Assembly: GCA_963556255.1 (NCBI GenBank)
Contig: OY744616.1
Location: 27,637,990 to 27,701,989 of the forward strand
Direction of reading: 5' to 3'
Origin: Allolobophora icterica
Taxonomy: Eukaryota > Annelida > Clitellata > Crassiclitellata > Lumbricidae
DNA: 64,000 nt
Shown one piece after another: positions 9,986-22,350 of the stretch (the first letter of the stretch is position 1; each line of letters opens with the position of its first letter). Under the pieces are notes generated by a model. The model made no database searches. It was not told the origin of the DNA and worked only from the letters and a program-made list of their open reading frames with translations. The position numbers and the translations under genes were made by a program.

Positions 9986-11228
9986 GCTCTATGCTGGTCC
10001 AATATGGAAGTATGGGCCCTAAATGGGTTCCCATTGGACTCAGAGGACTTGAGACAAAGAATGATACATGCACATGTCTGGATCACTTAAAGGGTGACAG
10101 CTAGTTAAAGCTACCGGTACCTGTACTCTAATTTCACTTCAGTACCTTAGCCACATCTTACTCAGGTTCCGGTTTCTGTAGCCATCCGTCCAGTACATGT
10201 AGTAATAGTAGGCCTAGTAATGATAACTGAAGTTCAAATGGAATAAACAGAGCTTGACGAGACTATCCTGCTTATCTTGAACCTCGGATATGTTGATAGC
10301 CTTATAGTGATACTCATTGTTACCACAAGGGAAATCTGCACAAACTAAAAAATTTTCAGAAACTACCTTTCCAGGGCCATAACGAAGACCCGAAATATCA
10401 TCGTATTGCATTCACTGCACTGGTTAATGCCCATTGAGCAAAGAATCCATTAAAAATCTGCCTTATAATTTGCACAGCACCAAAGTACCAACCTTAAGGA
10501 TGTTACATAACTAATATTACATCATTCAACTAACATTAGGGTCCTACATCACTTTTCTGCTTTAGCTATCCGTATTATTATTTCGCAATGATTCCAACGT
10601 TAATGTTAATGTTCCTGGGTGCGGCTGACCATCCAGTTTTCTTCAATAAACGAAAATGTATATTTCTCCGTTTCCTGCTCACCCCTCATGCAAATGAACG
10701 TTGCCTTCGATCAATAGATACTCTTGAAGTGCCCCATACCAGAACAATGCTTGGCCGTGGGGGTTTCTCGGTCGCGCTTGTCTCACTTAGCTTTGAAATT
10801 CACTGTCCAATTCCGTTCGTTCTGTCAATTCTCTGATGCCACTGAGATCTAAACTTATGAGACTCATCTCTTTCAACTTGCATTCCCACCGTCGCCTCCT
10901 TCTGCTGTTTCTGATCTATCAGATTTCCATTTCCATTTCCACTGGATTATGCTTTTGAATGCAAAGTCACTCGCAATAACCAAAAACGTATGTTTTGGGA
11001 ATTAACACAGCATAGCATTTGGGCATTGGATAACGGATATAGAAGTGACAAGATCAGATTACACTGTAGACGACGGTCCCTTGAACTTCAGTCTAACGAA
11101 GTTTTCCTCTATCATATCATGATCACAGCTTCAGCATTACGAATGCAGTGAAGGCAAAACGTGTGCAAATCATCTTCCAGTTGACCACCTGGACTGTCCG
11201 AAAACGACCAAGAATATTTCAATTCTGG
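9986..11228. other. no recognisable gene
   Basis: Contains a short ATGGGCCC-rich patch (9975-10040) and otherwise unique-looking DNA. The minus frame of 65 codons (10214-10411) has no motif I recognise. Confidence 0.35.
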
Positions 11229-11545
<317 letters not shown>

Positions 11546-12059
11546 CAATCTAGATCACGTGTACACTTGTTGGCAACTGCATAGAAACAAAGGTCGAAAA
11601 GCACTCTAATGGAAATTTAACTTGCTCCAGCGTTTTTCTTTTTATACAACATGTTATATAACCTTTAGTATTTAGGCATAATAATCTTGAATGGACCAAG
11701 TCGTAGGTCTCAAATGTTACTCCCCCACCCCCTGCAGTAGGCCAGTGAATGCATGGCAAAAGAAGAAAAGAGAGAAAATTGGATTCCAGCTGGAAACTCT
11801 ACCTTAGGGAAACCAAAGTGATATGATACACATACATGAAGCTCTAATCTGCTTCCTAAACCTTCGCCAATTACAAAGCTGCACGAAAATTCTGTGGTTA
11901 AATTGCTCATGCAAGGGTTGTCGATCTCAAAACCGTTGCAATCTAAAACTAAGCATGTCTAGCAACTTTATAACCGATATACTCGCTATTCTCTATTCTG
12001 ATAAAACATAAAATGCGTGAAAAAGATGCATAAAATCGTCGATTATTGTAAAAAAACAT

Positions 12060-12170
12060 ATTCATTCATTCATTCATTAAAACCATAATATTCATTCATT
12101 CATTCAGAAATTTAATATAGCGCACCTTCAAGAAACCTACTCAGAAGCCCCAGCCCAGCCACGGCAATAG
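12060..12170 (-). repeat. ATTC microsatellite plus a GCGCTATATAAAT-type module
   Basis: ATTC repeats (12060-12110) are followed by TTTAATATAGCGCACCTTCAAG...CTACTCAGAAG, the inverted form of the dispersed 3' module. The microsatellite lies on the tail side of the module. Confidence 0.55.
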
Positions 12171-12960
12171 AGATTAGACTTGAGCAGAATATTTTGCATA
12201 TACATATACATATACAAATACATATACTAAAATGCAATAAATGACACGTTACAGAAGACTAGATGATAATTTTGTCAAATCCGATAGCAGAGGAAAACTG
12301 CATAGCAACCAAATGAGAAATTGTATTCTTGGTGGCAGATCTCCCTTTTAAAGCGACTAATCTCATTGTTCAGGAGCTGGGTTTCAAGCAAGCGGTGCCG
12401 TATCTCAAGTCCAGTGGGATTTGGCTCAATTTAACCACTGTGAGCAGCGCATACAAAAGGCTGTCCGATCGCTTCTCGATCTTCACTGTTACTATAGGTA
12501 TTTCATGCTATCACGGTTCATACACAGGGACCCAGTGAAGCAGTGGCTTCGAGAGATCTCAACCGACAAATTCGTTGAAAAATGAGAGTAGAGTCTAGGC
12601 AATGTGGTCTCTGAAGGCGACATACATATGCAATGTAACTAAGACAATGAATTACTGTGTCAAGGAAATTGAAATCAACTGGCCACTACAATATTTCAAT
12701 ATGCAGTTTCGAGCACAGATCTTTCGAGCACAGATCTGAGCGAATTTGCTCAGTTCTTCATTTTCCTGGATGCAGGATGCCTTAGTGGAATAATTCCTAC
12801 ATTACATTTATCAATAGCAATTTATATACAATCACGAACAGAAGATGGAAATTTCCTAGCTTACACTGACTAATTTTTAATGTGATGTAATGCTATGTGT
12901 TTTAATGTGACAACAATATCTATATTGTTGCTAAATAAAAACATGGTATTAAACATAACT
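12171..12960. other. no recognisable gene
   Basis: Plus frame 12329-12538 has 69 codons but no family signature. A short SINE A-like scrap (CGAGCACAGATCT duplicated, 12700-12760) is present. Confidence 0.35.
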
Positions 12961-12999
12961 TTTGCATCAAAACATAAAATGTTCTCAACATAACTACAC

Positions 13000-13200
13000 A
13001 ATACATGCAATATAGTACAATGCAATATAGTACAATACAATATAGTACAATACAATATAGCACAATATAGTACAATGCAATATCGTACAATACAGTATAA
13101 TACAATGCAATATAGTACAATACAATATAGTACAATACAATATGATACAAAGCAATATAGTACAATACGATATAGTACAAGACAATATAGTACAATACCG
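13000..13200. repeat. minisatellite, 15-bp unit AATATAGTACAATAC
   Basis: About 13 imperfect tandem copies. The 15-bp period keeps all frames open on the minus strand (LYCIVLYCIV-type frames), and these are not genes. A short related patch lies near 14280-14330. Confidence 0.85.
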
Positions 13201-13744
13201 TACTGCATAGTTTGACAAATATTGCACACGGTTCGTGTACACCACAATATAGGTAAGTAAGTCACTTAGATCTTCTTGGATTGAGACACGTCAACAGAAT
13301 ACTCCACCGGTAGATATCATGAAATCATCGGCTTCTCGTTGGCAGGGGTTACAGCATACGTCAACATCAGAAGTTATTACATCCACAAGCAGCGAACCTC
13401 GTGAACCATCTTGAGACTGAACCTCCAATATTATTAAGGACCCATTTGTGAAACCGAGATCCGTCAAAACAGTGGATGGACTGTAAAGAGTTTGTTTTGA
13501 CCCACAGCAAACATATCAGATTGCCAGATCATCAGAGAATTGAATGGTCTTAGAGCTGAAGTGAAACACAGCATTGGCCTTCTTCCTTGCCTATACAACG
13601 TATCCCTTGTCCAGAGCCTTTCAGACATTCAGAATCTCGAAACATGCACCTCATAAGCTTACTAATTCAAGTATTCCATCTGTGAGGCTATATATAATTA
13701 TATAAACAGAAAATGCCACCAAATCCTCCGAATTTATCTACTGC
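13201..13744. other. no recognisable feature
   Basis: Intronic or flanking DNA without motifs or repeats that I can name. Confidence 0.35.
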
Positions 13745-14010
13745 CAGTGCATTTTTTAGCTGGAACACGCTGGAACGGCGTTCTGGCAGCTTTTCTCAGC
13801 TACTAATTCTCAGTTACTAAAAAAATTTATTTATTTTAATAATAAAAAAATAATTTAGTTATTTTAATTTAATTTTAGTGCTGTGAACTGTTTTCAGTGT
13901 TCACTGAGACCCCTTCCAACCCCCAATCCTGTTTTTCTTGGGCTTTGCCCTCGATTTGAGCCCTTCTATAATTGTTCAGTTCCAGAACCTATTGTTCAGT
14001 TCCAGAACCT
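13745..14010 (+). mobile_element. truncated copy of the 38269-38526 hAT-type MITE
   Basis: Starts CAGTGCATTTTTTAGC and follows the 38269-38526 element through GGAACGGCGTTC, the AT-rich centre, GAGACCCCTTCCAACCCCC and two copies of GTTCAGTTCCAGAACC. It then stops about 20 bp short of the right terminus, so it lacks the closing GCACTG and a target duplication. Confidence 0.75.
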
Positions 14011-14589
14011 ATTGAATTATGATTGAAAACTGCGGAAAAATCAGCTTCATGCCCCCAAATCCTAAGAAATCAACTATTGTATTAAGATTGAAAACTGTGG
14101 AAAAAAGCAGTTTAACAAAAAATAAATTAAGTTTAATAAATACATTAAATTTTTTCTAAATCTTATGTCCCTCCTCTATGTGAAGCCAAGCCAAATGGTA
14201 CTGCAGATAATCTGATAATCCCTGATTCAATCCATTCAGTACCCCTCTGATAATCCCTGACTCAATCCAGCATGTCATTGTACAGTATCATACGATATCT
14301 TACAGTACAATGCAATATATCGCAATATAAAACCACACAATGCACCACAACAGACTTTTGCAGTGTCACTTATTCTCAAATGACCACCATTGATCAATAA
14401 ATCAATTCAACTTGGGAACCCTCGCAGGGACGCAGTAACAAAGGCCGAACTACGAGAGGAACAGTGCAAATTTTCGCAGCTATTTTCTGCGGATAAAATA
14501 TCAAAACTAAATGTCGATTATCAGCTTATAACAGGCCTTGAAGAATTAACAGCTAGAATGTTGTTCTCTCAATACTAGTTGCTCTTGGC

Positions 14590-14716
14590 AACCGTGATGC
14601 TTGTAACATTTAACATTAGGATGCTATTTTACTTTTTCACTGTGTTTATTAGAATGTCTGTACACCAAAGTGCGATTAACAATTGGTCAATAAAGAATAT
14701 ACTTACTTACTTACTT
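14590..14716 (+). mobile_element. LINE 3' end with (TTAC)n tail
   Basis: Ends AATAAAGAATATACTTACTTACTTACTT, the same terminus as the RT-bearing LINE at 45372-46451. Only the last ~100 bp is recognisable, and the plus frame 14390-14578 upstream has no RT motif. Confidence 0.65.
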
Positions 14717-16100
14717 AACTCATTTATTACTAAAATGTAACTAATAGTCTTCAAAGGAATGCCTTTGAGAGTTGAAGGATTTATGTGCTGCAGGGTCACA
14801 GCAATGAGTAATTGTAATCTCGAAATTTCTAAAGAACTACTTATTCACGAGCGCTGATATGACAACACTTCCTGACTTCCTGGACTTCATATCACATTTG
14901 TGACTGCTAAGTGGTGCTTTGTATGCTACAACAATAGCGTTTTATAAGACTTCAGAATCAACAACACCTTTAGCCACCTGTTGCTCTGACATGAAACACA
15001 AACAATGACTCATTGTTCACAAACCAGCAGGAAAAGAAAGATAAACAAATCCAGTAGAATCCTGGATATATTTTACGTTTGGTATTGTTACATTAAGTTA
15101 ACGTTTTTATATAGCTTTTTAACATTGAAAAATCCAAGAAAGGTTCCCAGTAGAAAGCCTTAAGTAACTAGCTAAGCAAGACAACCTCAAAGCGTAACTT
15201 ATGAGCCTCTGAGCTGTATCTAAGGCTATTTGCCACTGACGTCTTGATTAAATCCATAAACAACAAGGTAATAACTTCGACATAGCAAAACCAAAAGCAC
15301 TAACAGTAAATCGTTTCAGTGACAATCTTTCGATACCAAGTGCTTAGGAAAAAATCCAAAGTTTCCTTTATCGTTATAGCCTTGATACACTGAAATGCAA
15401 CATTACACGATGCTGCAACAATGCTTGCGGCATCACTTGATTGCTCATTCTAATCAAATTGCTGAGTCCCCTAAGCTCTAGGGTAAGTTTGAAAGGGCAA
15501 TGGTACTTAGCAATTCTTATTAGTACTTTGCAATTGTATGTATTTTTTATTGCATGTATGCATGCATGTAAGACTGTCAGTGTTTGGCTATTTATGAGTG
15601 CTACCTTTTAAGAACCGTACAAAGCTGTTACAGAAGTTACCACATGTGATTAAACCCTTCCCTTTGGAGAGGGTTGGGCTAGGAGTGCATCTAAGTACAT
15701 AGTAGATAGTTTCAGTTAAACGACACTGTGTGATAACGAAGGTCATTAGCATCGCCCTCCTCCTTCACCCAGGCTTGGGACTGGCACTACCAGAGCAGGA
15801 ACAGTGGCTGAGTAGATGTCCTGAAAGATGCTATATTATAAGCCTCTTAGTACCTCACGGCACGTGCCGGGCACGGTACTTAAAAGACACTATAGTAAGC
15901 GACTTAGCACTAGCACATAAACATGCAAACAAATTGTTAAGATGCACGTGTTTAAACCCTTTCGACAGCCATGTTCACAGAGCCTTTGTGAGGTTCCATA
16001 AAAGTCCGGATACATGCATTCATACACACAAATACATTCTCAAACGAATGAACGGACAATGAATGAATGAATGAATGCATGCATGCAAGAATGCACAATT
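14717..16100. other. no recognisable gene
   Basis: Non-repetitive DNA with short ATGC runs near 15550 and 16050-16085. The 110-codon plus frame at 15730-16062 shows no domain. Confidence 0.35.
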
Positions 16101-16119
16101 GCACATAGTGTTTCTAGAT

Positions 16120-16340
16120 TGCCAGATCAATCAGCCATGGGTTGTGTGGCTCTGCCTATAATGCGGACAGTACGGGTTCGAGCCACGTCCGAGCCAGTTA
16201 CTGTGCAAGGACCTTAAGCAAGTCATTTGCGCACAATTGCTCTGTGCCATCGATGTTCTGTCATATGGTCGTGTACACAAATGAGCTTTGAAAACAGGAC
16301 AATATCAAATACAATTGTATTGTATTGTATATATCAATAA
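16120..16340 (+). mobile_element. SINE family A copy (tRNA-derived)
   Basis: tRNA-like head with B-box GGGTTCGAGCC. The body is ACTGTGCAAGGACC, AAGCAAGTCATT, CACAATTGCTC, GATGTTCTGTCATATGG and CAATATCAAATACAAT, followed by a short TATTG tail. The AAGGACCTTG.GCAAGTC segment resembles the CORE segment of vertebrate MIR-type SINEs. Confidence 0.75.
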
Positions 16341-16839
16341 TACAAACAAACAGAAATGTCACAAAGTGTGTCATGTTACGCTCTCTCATTGATCGCTTTC
16401 AACTAATCAATATTCATGACCAATGACGTCACAAACGGGCATTCGCGACTTCATTTGATATAGCTCCGATAAATAAATATGCGATTAAACTAATGGCCAA
16501 TTGCGACCTGATTTGATATAGGCCTAGCGCCGATAAATAAGCGGGATTAAACCAATTTAACTAAGTTTTGGCGCAAAACAACGTTTACAATGAGATTTCA
16601 CAAATTTTTAAACTATGAAGGCCATAATAAATTTCATGCACATTGGAAAATACATTTTCACATTGGTTGGAAATCGTCTTAGGACGGGCAACCATCTTTG
16701 CCGATATTTAAACTAATTCCTTCACTCCGGGCATTCCACGACACTTAATTTTTTATTCATTCATAGAAGAAGAAGAAGGATAAGATAAAAGAGTAAGACA
16801 CGAGGAGGAGATAAGCAAGTCGAAGACCAAGAAGATGGA

Positions 16840-17015
16840 GAGCAACACATAAAGCTAGCCCAAGAGGCAGTCATGACGCAATAGCAGCTTCATCTTTCTT
16901 TGCCTCTGCGACCAGTTCCCCCCTCACTGCCTAATCTTTATAGCCGATTCCAATGGGGATTTTAACCCCAATCTTTCGATTGACAGGCCAGCATGCTAAC
17001 CACTACACTATCTTG
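16840..17015 (-). mobile_element. SINE family B copy
   Basis: On the minus strand: TAGTGTAGTGGTTAGCATGC (A-box), then GGGGTTAAAATCCCC (degenerate B-box), and the family body, with GAAGAAGAAGGATAAG on the tail side near 16770. Diverged. Confidence 0.65.
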
Positions 17016-17089
17016 AATATACTTTGTAAACGTTAACTCCAAAATTTCTCAGCACCACACAATAGCTGCGTTAGGGAGATTAGGGAGAG

Positions 17090-17270
17090 TTTACCATGGG
17101 GTACATTAGCGAAATGAATAGAGAGCTCTGCCTGTAACTCAGGAGGTCACTGTGTAAGGACCTTGAGCAAGTCCTTCGAGCACAACTGCTCAGCACCTTC
17201 GATGTTCTGTCATATGGTCATGTGTGCACTTCTGAACTTAGGAAGGACTGCAATATCAAATGCAGTTGTG

Positions 17271-17304
<34 letters not shown>

Positions 17305-17306
17305 TT
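17090..17306 (+). mobile_element. SINE family A copy with (TA)n tail
   Basis: Shares AAGGACCTTGAGCAAGTCC, GATGTTCTGTCATATGGTC and AATATCAAATGCAGTTG with the 16120 copy and ends in TA repeats (17270-17306). The tRNA-like head is degenerate. Confidence 0.7.
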
Positions 17307-17644
17307 GTATTATTACCTTATCTTATATGACCATTTATAAAGCGATTCTCTCAGCAGTGACTATACAGAAGCGCTCTCAACGTGACAGGCCGTAAACAGT
17401 TAAGTCTTTAGGCAGTGAAGAGATGCGGGTGTGATCCCCTCTAGAACCCTATCACGGACTGCAGGGGAAAGGTCGATTATTAATACCAAACTGTATTTCA
17501 CTCCTATTTTCCATTCCATATTTTACAAAATCTAAAATCGTTGTTTATGCAAATTGTGTTTCCTGCATTAAATGCATGCAAAAATACACACATTTTACCA
17601 TCCTGCATAAGGCTACAGTGGGTAACATAAGAAGTGAAACATAC

Positions 17645-17760
17645 CTTACGCCAGGAAACGACGGGGGGCGGATCGCCCTGAGCCATGCAAGGCATCGTGA
17701 CAGATTGAGTCGGCTGGCGCTGGTATATTAATTTTGGCCGGTATGTAAAATAAGGCGGAT
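17645..17760 (-). CDS. IGSF9: IGSF9/turtle-like gene, first half of Ig5
   Basis: A 116-nt exon. The acceptor is GCAATTTAG/ATCCGCC (phase 1, joining Ig4 as codon GAT) and the donor AAG/GTATGT (phase 0). It encodes DPPYFTYRPKLIYQ, then Cys in TMPCMAQGDPPPVVSW and ends RK, so the domain is split just after the Trp. The string PC.AQGDPPPVVSW is shared with the fifth Ig domain of IGSF9. The second half of Ig5 with its WxC/YxC cysteine was not found in the remaining 17.6 kb on this strand, so the intron probably extends beyond position 1. Confidence 0.88.
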
Positions 17761-18254
17761 CTAAATTGCAAAGAAAACACCGCATTTACAACTAGTAGTT
17801 TAAGTCAATGAACACGAACACGATATTAATAAACGACATTCGATCAAGCATTTTCTGCTACACTGGATTTGATTCCTCCAAGTACAGTCTCCAGAAAAAT
17901 GTAATTGCACCGTGGAGGGGAAGCGGAAATCGTTGTTAGCTTTCCTCTCCAGGCAGCTACTTGCCGACTCTTAAAAATGCGGTGTGAACCAACAACGGTA
18001 GAGAGATCTAGCACTAGCGTGCGCACCTGCCAGAGTTGCGGTGTCCAATCCTGGAGAGTATCACTTCATCACGTATGGAAGACGATGACCGCTTGGACTG
18101 AAAGATCATGTTACACAAACCAAGCAGTGTTGTAAGATAGGCGATACCTGCAAAGCGCTATGGAATGGAATCAGCTTCCTCCGTTCGTTCGTTCTTCTAT
18201 TCTCTCAGGTAACGTCTCTTCCTCTTTTACCTTTCTTAAAACTTGCTTTTTCTC

Positions 18255-18345
18255 TCGGGGTCTCTCGCGCTGGGAGCGCTTCTGAATGGCCCTTCCCCTA
18301 GCAGCGCTTTATAAATATCCGAATACAATACAATACAATAAAATA
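18255..18345 (+). repeat. GCGCTATATAAAT-type 3' module with (AATAC)n tail
   Basis: GGGAGCGCTTCTGAATGGCCC...GCAGCGCTTTATAAATATCC, then AATACAATAC repeats. It lies in the 637-bp intron between the Ig4 and Ig5 exons. Confidence 0.6.
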
Positions 18346-18397
18346 AAGCATTGAAATTATTAACAATCAAAAGAGGACTGGAAACCAGACAACTCAC

Positions 18398-18682
18398 CTC
18401 TGACTAAGACCTGGACTGGCGAGGATGGTTGACCCTGACCCAGAGGCGAGAATGGAACACAAGTGTAGTGTCCCTCGTCCGTAAATATCACAGGCTTAAT
18501 AATAAGTGTTCCATCTTTATTCGCTTTCATGTGCCGTAACTGGGTATAGTCGATCGCTAGGTTGTCCTTACGCCAGACGATCACAGTCAGCGGAGGATTC
18601 GATTCGACCGGACAGTCAATCCGACCCATCAGACCTTGAGGAAGATAAAGACGTGAAGGCATGCTCAGAACTTTCGGAAAAT
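18398..18682 (-). CDS. IGSF9: IGSF9/turtle-like gene, Ig4 exon
   Basis: A 285-nt exon, phase 1/1. The acceptor is TTTTCTGCAG/ATTTTCC and the donor AGAG/GTGAGT. After splicing to Ig3 the junction codon is TAT, giving VT-YFPKVLSMPSRLYLP. It has Cys in GRIDCPVESNPP, Trp in VIVWRKD, DGTLIIKPV, and Cys in DEGHYTCVPFSPLG, ending VQVLVR. The CPV..NPP and YTC.P...LG patterns are characteristic of the fourth Ig domain of IGSF9. Only 637 bp separate it from the Ig5 exon. A 31-bp minisatellite begins about 35 nt upstream of its acceptor. Confidence 0.9.
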
Positions 18683-18714
18683 CTGCAGAAAACAGAGGCG
18701 TGTCTGAGAAAAAA

Positions 18715-19055
18715 CGCATTTGAAATATGTGCAACGTGGAAATAAGGCATTTTAAATATGTGCAACATGGAAATATGGTATTTGAAATATGTGCAACGTG
18801 GAAATAAGGCATTTTAAATATGTGCAACATGGAAATATGGTATTTGAAATATGTGCAATGTGGAAATAAGGCATTTTAAATATGTGCAAAATGGAAATAT
18901 GGTATTTGAAATATGTGCAACGTGGAAATAAGGCATCTGAAATATGTGCAACATGGAAATGAGGCATTTGAAATATGTGCAACATGGAAATAAGGCATTT
19001 GAAATATATGCAACATGGAAATAAAACACTTGAAATATGTGCAATATAGAAACAA
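18715..19055. repeat. 31-bp minisatellite next to the Ig4 acceptor
   Basis: About eleven copies of a 31-bp unit (GAAATATGTGCAACATGG + AAATAAGGCATTT), partly arranged as alternating A/B variants. The array starts about 33 nt upstream of the Ig4 3' splice site on the minus strand. Minus frames through it (HVAHISN..., HIFQMP...) are artefacts of the repeat. Confidence 0.9.
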
Positions 19056-19479
19056 AGTAAACTAAGCTCCCATATCCCAGGTGGAATGTAGAGGAGGCAT
19101 TTATTTCCTTCACTCGGTCCTTGAGCTGAATCCCAAAGTCCTGGACATGCCGATACCAAATAAGACTGCTTGCTAACAGAGGTGCATGAGTGCAAACAAC
19201 TTTGTCTGGGAGTCGAACCCACAAACACATGATTCGTGATCAAACCTGTTACCAATGGGCCACTGTGTCACCCAACATGGAATAAGGCATCTTGAAATAG
19301 TTACATGTAAAGAACACAACACCTGTTTACTACAACAAAACCAGAAACTGTTTCACAAAAACTGTACATGTCACTTCACTATTGTTGTCGATTGACAAGA
19401 CAATGGCAACACAATGGCATTTTACCTCTGCGTCTAGGATCCAAATATGGATACGTCATTTGTAACGGACAATCAATAA

Positions 19480-19920
19480 TTAACACAATCAATCAATAAC
19501 CATGGGCTCAGCGCCCGTAGATATCTGATGCTTTTCTTACAATGTCTCTCCACTCCGTTCTGTCCAGTGCCAAGTGGCTCAGTTCCTCAAGACTTGCTGC
19601 ACACCATTCTTCAATGTCATCTGTCCATTCCCTGTGAGGTTTTCCTCTTTTGTTTGTGCCTTCCATTAATCCAAAAATCAGAGTTTAAATTTTTCTGTCC
19701 TTCTTTATTCTCCAAATATGTCCAAACAGTCCTAGCTCTCTCTGGACAAGTTTTTGCATGAGATTTTCAGTCAGATTGATTCTTCTGTATAATTCCTCAT
19801 TGCTGATACTCTGAGTCCATCCCATTCTGAGAATCTTACAATAGCATTTACAGTCGAATGCTAACAATCTCTTTTATGAAGCCTTTGTTAACTCCCATGT
19901 CTTACATACATACATCATAC
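19480..19920 (-). pseudogene. decayed LINE reverse transcriptase C-terminus
   Basis: Minus-strand frames give AFDCKCYCKILRM-WTQSISNEEL, LVQRELGLFGHIWR and, in another frame, a KRGKPHREWTDDIEEWC-like string. These are the C-terminal FGH/GRP-type motifs of invertebrate endonuclease-reverse transcriptase LINEs. Several stops and frameshifts are present. It ends at the low coordinate in ATTG-type repeats. Confidence 0.65.
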
Positions 19921-20369
19921 CACTTAATAATTAACACACAAGACAATAAAGCAAAGGCTGTCCAGTCTAGGACCACACATCTGAGAACAATTACAGATGG
20001 AAGTGAATGATAAAACGAGCAATTACTCTACCTTAGCCTTACTGGGAAACTATGCACAAGAAGAAAATAAAATGGGAAAACAAATGTCATCTAAAATTTA
20101 TTCAGACTTAAGAAACACCTGTAGCACTTGGGACACATAAATGACAAAGGAAAAGAGCCATAGGTTCGGAACAATTATACATTTATACACATGTATAGCT
20201 GTGTGAATGTATATATGTAAGTATGCATGTATTTATGTAACTGGCCAATAACATGGCATCTTAAGAACTTCACAAGGGTGCTAAGCATGGCCTGAAAAAT
20301 AGATGCAACTGATACAAAGTAAAAAAGCAGCACTTAAGATCGGTCATAAAAGCTTTTCGAGCTTTTCAA

Positions 20370-20470
20370 CTTTATGAGATAAGTAAGTAAGTAAGTATGT
20401 TCTTTACTGAACCGCTTGCAGACGCACTGCGGCTTACAAAACACGAGCAAGCGATGTCAGCTGTTATAAG
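20370..20470 (-). mobile_element. LINE 3' end with (TTAC)n tail, minus orientation
   Basis: GATAAGTAAGTAAGTAAGTATG..TTTACTGAACCGC is the complement of a TTAC-tailed 3' end, with about 60 bp of body left. Confidence 0.5.
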
Positions 20471-20864
20471 ACATTACTCACTTAAACGAAGTAAAAAAAT
20501 AGCACTTAAGATCAGTTACAAATGCTTGTCGCTTTTTTAGCTGTCGGCTAAGATGCTCTCAACTGGCTTCCTCTTCCACAGCGAATTATTTACAGGGTCT
20601 TTGTCTGTGTGTGGCACTGCCATTTGAGCTCGGCTCTTGCATATCTGAGGGAGCTCTGTTGCTCAACCCTGGATGTGCGGCACCCCCGCTCTCTCTGCTC
20701 CTCTGTGCAGGGTGAACTTCTTGTCCCCGAGGACAGAACCTCTATCAGGCAGCATTGCGCATTTTCTGTTGCTGGCCCTTCGGACTCCCTCTGGCTTTGC
20801 ATTTGTTGCCTAAGGTCTTTTCTGATACGTTTTGATGCAATCTTAAGACTGTCCTTTTCAGCCA

Positions 20865-20930
20865 AGGCTGGGTAGGGAGCACTCTTGAGTAGATACCATT
20901 AAAAGGCGCTATATAAATCCTCGTAATGAA
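20865..20930 (+). repeat. GCGCTATATAAAT 3' module
   Basis: GGCTGGGTAGGGAGCACTCTTGAGTAG..ACC, then AAAAGGCGCTATATAAATCC and a short GAAT tail. Confidence 0.6.
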
Positions 20931-20974
20931 TGAATTACGCACTATAACCTTCTTAGAGTGTAATATCACTTTAT

Positions 20975-21396
20975 ATAGGAGATCATCATCATCATCATGA
21001 CCATCCTCATTGCCTCGGATCGGAGACCAGAGCCAACGACGACAGTTTTCTCCAACCCTCTCTGTCCCTTGCTCTCCTTACGCAATCCGCCAACTGCAGC
21101 CCCGTCCACTCCTCTACATCGTCCATCCAGCGTCTTCTCGGCCTTCCCCGGGCCCTTTTTCCATTCACATAGCCTTGACATATAAATGCCGATAGATTGT
21201 TCGCTCTTGTCATGTGTCCGAAGTAATTCAGCTTCCTTCTCTTTACCACCTCCAGCAGTCGCTGTTCCGGTCGTAGTTCCTCCAGTATGGATTCATTTGT
21301 TCTGAACTCCCTCCAGCTGACTCTCAACATCTTTCTATACAGTGTCATCTCAAAGGCTGATATTATATAGGAGAGGTTACATACAACTCGTCTCAT
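20975..21396 (-). pseudogene. LINE reverse transcriptase C-terminus (open fragment)
   Basis: A 129-codon minus frame: SAFEMTLYRKMLRVSWREFRTNE, RPEQRLLEVVKRRKLNYFGHMTR, then NGKRARGRPRRRWMDDVEEWTG and REGWRKL. This is the diagnostic C-terminal region of RTE/Jockey-like endonuclease-reverse transcriptases. The polymerase core is missing, so the element is 5'-truncated. Its 3' end runs into (ATC)n at 20982-20999. Confidence 0.8.
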
Positions 21397-21500
21397 CTCA
21401 TTGGCTGGATATGTGACTGTTCTTCACCTGCCTAATGGTAACTACTGACTAACCGCGCCTCAGATTCACATTGCTCTGCAACTTTGTGCGCTTAAAAGAT

Positions 21501-21508
21501 CAACAACA

Positions 21509-21595
<87 letters not shown>
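21501..21595. repeat. compound (GAC)n/(AAC)n microsatellite
   Basis: Trinucleotide runs change from ACG to ACA with an uninterrupted frame. Open frames across it (poly-Val) are artefacts. Confidence 0.9.
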
Positions 21596-21598
<3 letters not shown>

Positions 21599-21889
21599 AA
21601 AAAACTGCCATCTTCACAAATTTTTCTGCCCAATACCTTCAAAACACTGGGCCCAATTAATTCTGCCGGGGTTGATTTCATCGGTGCGATTGGCCATAGC
21701 CTGTCAACCATCGCTGGAGAGTCCTTTGACAGCATCTTTCCTTCTGTATTCAGCGCTAATGCCATGCCAAGCATATTCACAGCTATTGTGAAGAAAGAGG
21801 CTGATTTTCCAGATATACATAACATCTACTAGCATAATTTTTGATTCCTGAGGTTTTACACTTACCCCAGGTAAAAATAACAGTAATCA

Positions 21890-22164
21890 TAATAATAATA
21901 ATTAAAAAAATAAATAATAATAATAATGGCACCACAACGCCATTGCATTCAGAGGCACATTGCCGGATGGTCATGAAATCTGGGAGATGAACATTAACTC
22001 CTAACAAAAATTTTTGTTCCTTCGGGATTATTTCTAACTTGGGTAAACTAATAATAATAATTTTAAAAATAATAATAATAATAAATCAGTTATATCACCT
22101 TGTCATAATAATAGTAATAATAATAATTATAACAATAATAATAAATCAGTTATATCACTTTGTC

Positions 22165-22225
<61 letters not shown>

Positions 22226-22283
22226 GAAGAAGAAGAAGAAGATATAAAAACAAACTTAATAATAATAATACTACTAATAATAA

Positions 22284-22321
<38 letters not shown>

Positions 22322-22350
22322 TAATAATAAATAATAATAACAAAACGACG
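21890..22350. repeat. (AAT)n-rich region with CCTTCGGG motif
   Basis: Long AAT runs interrupted by two near-identical copies of AATCAGTTATATCAC-TTGTCATAATAA (22083 and 22143). The TTGTTCCTTCGGGATTATTT motif at 22011 belongs to the family seen at 38840-39030 and 56490-56840. Confidence 0.8.

Noticed and set aside
10870..10910. WEC string on the minus strand as the missing second half of Ig5
   Set aside because: The surrounding translation (Arg-rich, then KLKEMSLISL) lacks the D.G...C context and strand pattern of an Ig domain.
13000..13265. IVLYCIVLYC frames as membrane peptides
   Set aside because: 15-bp minisatellite keeps all frames open; hydrophobicity is a by-product.
20609..20875. Plus-strand 88-codon frame with Cys/Leu pattern
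   Set aside because: No domain, overlaps repeat-derived DNA and the 3' module at 20865.
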